Below are positions 57,458 through 64,000 of a stretch of DNA of 64,000 bases, piece after piece. The translations under genes were made by a program, and so were the position numbers. The stretch comes from Actinernus sp. WN-2022 (taxonomy: Eukaryota; Cnidaria; Anthozoa; Actiniaria; Actinernidae), in contig JAOWCC010000936.1 in NCBI GenBank assembly GCA_030867875.1, forward strand, positions 13,958,095 through 14,022,094, in the 5' to 3' direction. The notes below the pieces were generated by a model. The model did not search any database. It had not been told where the DNA came from and saw only the letters and a program-made list of their open reading frames with translations. Each line of letters starts with the position of its first letter. The first letter of the stretch is position 1.

Positions 57458-57599
57458 CTAAATCACACCCATACAGGTCCACACGTAAACATATTCCATT
57501 GTTCCACGTTTTAGGGAGGAGACGTATATATCGCGCTTCAATAGGAGTCACCAGCCATTGTACCCTGATACCATCACCATCTGTGTTACCTTGGAAACC
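57458..57599 (-). CDS. discoidin domain, second-half exon (most upstream exon seen)
   Basis: A 142-bp exon (phase 0 to 1), acceptor GTTTAG, donor GTAATG. It encodes GFQGNTDGDGIRVQWLVTPI, RYIRLLPKTW, NGICLRVDLYGC. Its first-half partner was not found between 57600 and 64000, so the gene probably continues upstream beyond the window. Confidence 0.85.
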
Positions 57600-58194
57600 C
57601 TAAACAGAACAAAATCACAATGCCCGTGTATTAATCCAGTGATATAAGCCACTTTCACAATCATGCGCAATGTTAAGTTTTTTGTTTAGTTTGTCACCTG
57701 GTAGATGTTTTAAAGAACAATGGTCGGTCCACCAGTTGATACAAAAGACACAAGGTGACTCGTGGGTATTGTGACAGACGAATTGGCTTCATAAAGATTC
57801 ACACTTTTGAGTGAGAAGTTTTTGGCCTATATTTTAGACTTTATGGACCATCTATTTATTGATATTGAATAATAATAAACACAAAACGTAAAGTGCGAAA
57901 ATCTTCAAAACGAGAGGATGTTACTTGTACTAGTAAAACATTGATGGATCTCATATTTACCAGCTTTCCAGATAAGACAGGCATCATCACTGACAATCAT
58001 AAAGTCACAGATACATTGCCACACTTTTCAGAGTGTTTAACCTAGTTATAGCACGGCGTCCTTGGAAAGCAGGAATGTTAGATATCTATCCACTACACTA
58101 TAAATAAATATAGTTTATTATAATTATCGTAACTTAGATTTGTTTATATTAGAATTTATTTTAGTATATATTATAGTATATTGGTATAATGTTA

Positions 58195-58487
58195 TGAGTG
58201 ATAAAGTCGTACACAAAACAACTCATTTTCATCTCGTGACACATCTCGCCCCGAGATCACTAAACGCGTCATGTAAACCGGCCTTTAGCTTATTGAGCAA
58301 CTAAAGAAAGGCGACTGACTGGCTATCGCTTTTGCTATTCAAAATGTGTGATCAAAACATTGCAGGCCAAAATGGCAGAGTTTCACGGTTGAACTTGCTA
58401 CTTCGTTACCGTCAAACACAAAGGAAAGCAAAGCCTATTATATTTTATTGTGTCTACCAAAGCAATAACTGTCAAGAAAGTTTGATG
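58195..58487. repeat. truncated arm of the fold-back family
   Basis: Direct repeat of 60957-61258 (shared TCATTTTCATCTCGTGACAC, GAGCAACTAAAGAAAG, GTGTGATCAAAACATTGCAG). It breaks off at TTTGATG directly into the microsatellite. Confidence 0.85.
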
Positions 58488-58645
58488 TATATATACATAT
58501 ATACATATATACATATATACATATATACATATATACATATATACATATATACATATATACATATATACATATATTCATATATACATATATACATATATAC
58601 ATATATACATATATACATATATACATATATACATATATACATATA
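58488..58645. repeat. (TATATACA)n microsatellite
   Basis: A run of an 8-bp unit with few interruptions. Similar runs lie at 61320-61463, 61992-62137 and 62292-62469, separated by fold-back elements. Confidence 0.95.
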
Positions 58646-61319
58646 CACTGAAACAAAAAAACTCTGCAAAACACTTATATATATCATATATATATATCCT
58701 TTATATTTCCATCAAACTTTCTTGACAGTTGTTGCTTTGGTAGACACAAAGAAACATAATAGGCTTTGTTTTGCTTTGTGTTTGACGGTAACGAAGTAGC
58801 AAGTTCAACATTGAAACTCTGCCATTTTGGCCTGCAATGTTTTGATCACACATTTTCAATTGCAAAAGCGGTAGCCGGTCAGTCGCCTTTCTTTAGTTGC
58901 TCAATAATCTAAAGGCCGGTTTACATGACGCGTTTACCGATCCCGGGGCAAAATGTGTCACGAGCGAATCGTTTATATTGCAAGAAAATTGCGGCTTTTG
59001 AACTGATCCAAAATACCCGTCAGTGAACCTAACTAATTTGTTTTGATTTTTTTTATTAGTACGACAAAACTAATTTTTGCACCCATCTACCCATGGGTTC
59101 AAATATATAATACAGAAATGAAGAAAGGATATTTTGAGAGTATTTTAGTTTTTATTTCGTTAAAAAAAAGGTGCAGCGTTTAAGGCGTCTCGATTGAAAC
59201 TCCGAAGCCACTTTGCGAATTTAAACAAAATGTCATAACTTTTAAGATGTTTGCCTAATTCTGCTCAAATGCTCACAAATAGTACACAATTTATTGATAC
59301 AACTTATAATGTCAAAATCTTGACTTGGATCACACATATAATTGACGTAATTGTGACGTAAGGCATCCCCACTTTTTTGACATTTTGAGCCATTACTCGA
59401 AATCTAGTCGAATAATTTCTTTCTTGAAAACAACACAATTGATCTCTGAATTTCTCACCTTACTAACGTTTTCAAAGTTGAAATGACCGTAGCTTTTTGT
59501 CAATAGAAGTGATTAGAATCCAAACTGCTTAAAAGTATTCCGCAAAGCTTAGCAAAATCTTGATGCCAAATAAACTGTACTAGCGAAAACAGAAAAAACG
59601 TTGTGAACATTTTTAGTTTCGAGCGAGAAAAAAGTCGAAAAATGGCAAAACCTCGAAATCTACAAATTTCAGGTTTTCTAAAAAAAACACTACATAATTT
59701 TTTAAAAACGTTGTGAGCATTAAATTCAATCATTCATAAGAATAATACACCAAATCCTATCACTGAAAATGACTACAATTGGAAATATGACTTTTCAAAG
59801 TGGAGAAATCAGAGCAAAGGTTTTGGAAAGTGTTTGTTTACATCTAGAGCGCGGCCACAGCTGACTGACGGAATACGCACGTGCATTCAAAAGTTTACAA
59901 ATTATCGTAATGACCAGGAGGTACAATGCACAACCAGTTTCTAACAATCTATGCATATTTTTACAGAAATTAGTTATCGCTTGTACCCCCTCACCCCACT
60001 CTAGATGTAAGCAAAGCACTATCCAAAACCTCGGCTCTGATGTGCTCCTCTTTGAAAAATTATATCTCCAATTGTAGATATTTCTCAGCGATAGGATTTG
60101 GTGTATTACTCTTATGAAAGATTGAATTTATAGCTTTTTTGAAAACCTGAAATTTGTAGATTTTGAGTTTTTGCAATTTTTCCACTTTTCTACTCTATCG
60201 AAATAAATATTCACAACTTTTGTTTTGTTCAGTTTTGGTAGCACGATTTTGTTTGCTATCAAGATTTACTAATCTTTGGGAAATACTTTTAACCAGCTTG
60301 GATTTTAATCACTTCCATTGACAGAAAGCTACGGTCCTTTCAACTTTGACAACGTTAGTAAGATGAGAAATTCACAGCCCAAATGTTGGCCAATTCCGCC
60401 CAAGGGTTTCGATACGTGTGTTATAAGTTTGAACAGTTTAGAGTTGTTTGAAAAAAAATCGTTCGACTAGATTTCGAGTAATGCCGGCTCAAAATGTCAA
60501 AAAGTGGGGTTGCCTTACGTCACAATTACGTCATTAGTATGTGTGATCGGGTCAAATTTTGACTTTATCAGTTGTATCAATAAATTGTATACTATTTGTG
60601 AAGATTTGAGCAGAATTTGGCAAAAATCTTAAAAGTTATGACGGCTTCGGAGCTCGAGTTAAAGTGCCTATAGATAAGCCCTAGCCAGAAATCATTTATT
60701 TGGGCGCAGTAAAGTTTAACCAGTAAAAAATGGTTGGCGATTTATGGTCGTTGTATTGCTATAAAAAGCATTACAAATCCTTGAAATGACGTCATTTAAG
60801 GGACGTTATGCAAATGAGTTGTCCTAAACTCGCAGAAAAGGTAGTCAGCAGTACTCATCTAAAGGCCTGTTTACATGACACGTTTAATCCCGCGGCGTAT
60901 TTCTTATCAAATTTCTTTATAGTTGAATTATCATCATTCCCTGTAAAAAAAATGTAATGTTATGAGAGATAAAGTCATACACAAAACAACTCATTTTCAT
61001 CTCGTGACACACCTTGCCCCGGGATCAGTAAACGCGTCAGGTAAACCGGCCATTAGATTATTGAGCAACTAAAGAAAGACGACTGACTGGCTACCGCTTT
61101 TACTATTGAAAATGTGTGATCAAAACATTGCAGGCCAAAATGGCAGAGTTTCACGGTTGAACATGCTACTTCGTTACCGTCAAACACAAAGCAAAACAAA
61201 GCCTATTATGTTTCCTTGTGTCTACCAAAGCAACAACTGTCAAGAAAGTTTGATGGAAATATAAAGGATATATATATATGATTTATATAAGTCTTTTGCA
61301 GAGTTTTTTTGTTTCAGTG
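58646..61319. mobile_element. 2.67-kb fold-back element
   Basis: Begins CACTGAAACAAAAAAACTCT and ends with its inverse (GTTTTTTTGTTTCAGTG), each flanked by TA within the microsatellite. Most of the element is one imperfect palindrome centred near 59.95 kb. For example, about 59190-59920 pairs with about 59990-60670 (AGTCAAAATTTGACC-type core, CCCCACTTTTTGACATTTTG). The sequence between the palindromic blocks on the two sides is not symmetrical (58975-59190, 60680-60940). No transposase frame is seen. Confidence 0.8.
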
Positions 61320-61463
61320 TATACATATATACATATATACATATATACATATATACATATATACATATATACATATATACATATATACATATATACATAT
61401 ATACATATATACATATATACATATATACATATATACATATATACATATATACATATATACATA
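61320..61463. repeat. (TATATACA)n microsatellite
   Basis: Same 8-bp unit as at 58488. It separates the 2.67-kb fold-back element from its 528-bp relative. Confidence 0.95.
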
Positions 61464-61991
61464 CACTGAAACAAAAAAACTCTGCCAAAGACTTATATAT
61501 ATCATATATATATATCCTTTATATTTCCGTCAAACTTTTTTGACAGTTGTTGCTTTGGTAGACACAAAGAAACATAATAGGCTTTGTTTTTCTTTGTCTT
61601 TGACGGTAATGAACTAATATGTTTAACCGTGAAATTCTGGCATTTTGGCCAGCAAGGTTTTGATCACACGTCAGTAGCAAGAGCAATAGCAAATTAAAAT
61701 ACAAACCGGTCGCTGGACGCTGTAAATCGACCCAACAAAATTACCGGTTTTTGTATTTTAATTTGCTATTGCTCTTGCTACTGACGTGTGATCAAAACCT
61801 TGCTGGCCAAAATGCCAGAATTTCACGGTTAAACATATTAGTTCATTACCGTCAAAGACAAAGAAAAACAAAGCCTATTATGTTTCTTTGTGTCTACCAA
61901 AGCAACAACTGTCAAAAAAGTTTGACGGAAATATAAAGGATATATATATATGATATATATAAGTCTTTGGCAGAGTTTTTTTGTTTCAGTG
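61464..61991. mobile_element. 528-bp fold-back element, short relative
   Basis: TA-flanked, with ends CACTGAAACAAAAAAACTCT and the inverse. Arms of about 240 bp (61464-61706 and 61741-61991) are almost identical, with a small centre (CGCTGGACGCTGTAAATCGA). The outer ~200 bp are shared with the 2.67-kb element, so it looks like an internally deleted derivative. Confidence 0.9.
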
Positions 61992-62137
61992 TATATACAT
62001 ATATACATATATACATATATACATATATACATATATACATATATACATATATACATATATACATATATACATATATACATATATACATATATACATATAT
62101 ACATATATACATATATACATATATACATATATACATA
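61992..62137. repeat. (TATATACA)n microsatellite
   Basis: Same 8-bp unit. It lies between two TA-flanked elements. Confidence 0.95.
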
Positions 62138-62291
62138 CAGTCAATGCCAAAAAATATTGTCCAGCAGAACATAATATAATACTTTAATATCCATTGTTTT
62201 GGCCTATTGTCTTGGTCTAGACAATAGCCCAAAACAATGATATTATAGTATTATATTATGTTCTGCTGGACAACCTTTTTGGCATTGACTG
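62138..62291. mobile_element. 154-bp TA-flanked palindromic MITE
   Basis: Ends CAGTCAATGCCAAAA and its inverse (TTTTTGGCATTGACTG), arms about 70 bp, TA on each side. Its termini differ from those of the 528-bp element, so this is a second family using the same microsatellite as target. Confidence 0.9.
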
Positions 62292-62469
62292 TATATTCAT
62301 ATATACATATATACATATATACATATATACATATATACATATATACATATATACATATATACATATATACATATATACATATATACATATATACATATAT
62401 ACATATATACATATATACATATATACATATATACATATATACATATATACATATATACATATATACATA
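62292..62469. repeat. (TATATACA)n microsatellite
   Basis: The longest of the four runs. It ends just before the pseudogene at 62493. Confidence 0.95.
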
Positions 62470-62492
62470 TGCAAACTTAATCTGAATCTGTA

Positions 62493-63520
62493 TCAAGAAT
62501 TCTCAATCTTTTGAACCTTTTCGCCGCGGACGGCTTCGCTGCACACTCTGTACTTAACGTTGGAGATTGATTGAGAATGAGTGTTTATAGAAATGTTAAT
62601 GTGTCCTCCTTCAATCACAGCACAAGAAAATAAAGATATTGCTTGCTGCTGTTGTTGTTGTCGTTGCCGGTCTTGTAGGCGACCATATTTGCTATTAGTT
62701 GAATGTGCACTAGTGGATGCTTGATCCTCATAATCTTCGTCAGATGGATTAAAACTTTCTACATTTCCTGTAGTCAAGGCACTTAAGGTTCGGGACATCC
62801 TCATTTGCTGTTCTTGTGATACCATAGCATAATGTTTCACACTTTGTATGTCCTGATAGTTGAATTATGTCCGTTGGGGGAATGTTCTTGTTCGTTAAAG
62901 CCTTTCTGTCGCCGTTTCTCTGCATAAAGTTTATAGGGCAGCAACTGGATCTTTTTCACGTTCACTCAGTGATCGACAGAAAACATTTTCAGCGTGATTT
63001 TTCTGACATCTCTTGGGTTTTCTCCAGTTCGTGTTTTAGTCTGTCTTTCAAAATATTCTAGGTATTCTTCTCCATTTGGCGGTTCGCGAAGTTTTACGTC
63101 TCCCAAGCACATGTCCCTGTGTTCTGTGCAACCTCGAAGACCGAAGTGAACGGTATTGTTAAACCAAACGGTGTTCAGTAAAGCTTTAGCATTAAAGCAA
63201 CCGAAGCATTCGGCTTATCGCCTTTTCCTTTTTGCTTGAGCCAGTTGAGGTCTTTTTGTTTTGACCGTAAAGCTTTTCGAGCTCGTTCAAACTCTTGTCT
63301 TTCATGATGCTGAATCCATAATTTTTCTTTTTAAGATATCTTTAAAAGCTTGCAAACAAAGAACGGAGGGAGGTTGGTTCGTATTCCTCGTTGTTTTCTT
63401 TCTTTCGGGCAGCGATGATGAACTCCTGCCGGATAGTCATTGAGTTCTTCTCAACTTTCCTCATCTCCTTCTTCGACAAAAGAAATTATTCAAGCAAACC
63501 AACATTCTGCTGGGTTTTTC
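62493..63520 (-). pseudogene. DUF3504/QRICH1-like (Crypton-derived) protein relic
   Basis: On the minus strand, homology is spread over three frames: RQEFIIAARKKENNEEYEPT (about 63440), FERARKALRSKQKDLNWLKQ then KGKGDKPN (about 63300-63210), LLNTVWFNNTVHFGLRGCTE, GDVKLREPPNGEEYLEYFER and QTKTRTGENPRD (about 63180-62990), then YKLYAEKR. This order matches the DUF3504 family derived from Crypton tyrosine recombinases, whose members include QRICH1- and ZMYM-like proteins. An open stretch (62840-62493) then carries HYAMVSQEQQMRMSRTLS and a poly-Gln tract, probably the C-terminus. The recombinase catalytic part is missing. Frameshifts and stops make it dead. Confidence 0.6.
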
Positions 63521-64000
63521 TTCTTGTATTTTCATTTTCCTGAGCTTCAATAAATTCTCCCACAGACGATATATATACAAATCGTGAAGCAATGTTGTCC
63601 GGCAGAGAAAACAAATCATTCAGTTGACAATGGTGCAACTGAGCAGTGGAAAGGCGGGAAAAGCGATACGATTTGGTTCACTCGTGAAAAATATCGTATC
63701 AGCGCTGTGATTGGTCGTACGTTAATTTTTCACTAGTGAAAATCATCGTATAGCCTGTCAAAATCAAGATAAGCTAGTAAAGACGAATTTTATTTCTTTG
63801 TTGGCAAATAAAGATATCTCAGTACTTATATGATAAATCGGTCTATAGTTCTGCGTGCCTATTGTTGTATGCTATGCGGATTTTGGTGTTCAATAAGTAA
63901 TACTTGTTCTCGTGGCGGCATTTTGAAATTAGTTCAGATCTTTTGTTGAGGAGGCTGGCTTTGTCGGCTTTAATGATTTGAAGTTTTTCCGCTAGACAGA
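63521..64000. other. nothing recognised
   Basis: Non-coding DNA. A partly palindromic stretch occurs near 63660-63750 (TTCACTCGTGAAAAATATCG / ATTTTTCACTAGTGAAAATC). Confidence 0.4.

Noticed and set aside
58332..58799. Long frames of Tyr/Ile/His repeats across the (TATATACA)n runs, also at 61240-62496
   Set aside because: Microsatellite translation on both strands. Not genes.
61519..61936. Two identical 61-codon proteins on opposite strands
   Set aside because: They are the two arms of the 528-bp palindrome.
58488..62469. CRISPR-like array of regularly spaced repeats
   Set aside because: The repeats are a simple 8-bp microsatellite with no unique spacers, in animal DNA.

Overview
This window looks like intergenic and intronic DNA from an animal genome, most likely a cnidarian (anthozoan or coral-like). 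That placement is an inference. It rests on short phase-symmetric exons of an extracellular modular protein in AT-rich DNA, CR1/L2-like and L1-like LINE relics, a Polinton-like element with a cnidarian-style polymerase, and many short palindromic DNA transposons. Nothing prokaryotic was seen.

Host gene. Fifteen coding exons lie on the minus strand from 57599 down to 2174. In gene order they encode the second half of one discoidin (F5/8 type C) domain, five complete discoidin domains (each split into a first-half exon of 305-317 bp and a second-half exon of 139-148 bp), a lone first-half discoidin exon with no visible partner, one Ig domain, one fibronectin III domain, and the first half of another discoidin domain. 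All exon lengths and splice phases fit class 1-1 modules. The gene runs off at least one end of the window. Whether it is one gene or two cannot be settled from sequence alone.

Mobile DNA in the introns. At 9488-15445 lies an apparently young Ty3/gypsy element: LTRs differ at 2 of 287 positions, the TSD is TACCG, and one 1580-codon gag-pol frame is open. It has a probable self-complementary primer site, and a hAT-like element (14512-15030, 8-bp TSD) has inserted over the 3' end of its frame. At 22094-31788, inside the intron that divides one discoidin domain, lies a 9.7-kb Polinton-like (Maverick, virus-like) element. It has about 285-bp terminal inverted repeats, each itself an imperfect palindrome, and carries a decayed family B DNA polymerase, an intact TFIIB-like gene, an integrase 3' remnant, a capsid-like C-terminal remnant, a hydrophobic protein, a zinc-binding protein and a broken F-box/ankyrin gene. 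A LINE fragment has replaced its middle. Seven LINE relics in all are scattered through the window.

Right end. 58200-62470 is a nest of fold-back elements embedded in (TATATACA)n: a 2.67-kb giant palindrome, a 528-bp derivative and a 154-bp element, each flanked by TA. A decayed tyrosine-recombinase-like (DUF3504/QRICH1-type) pseudogene follows at 62493-63520.

Regions not listed are intronic or intergenic with nothing recognisable.
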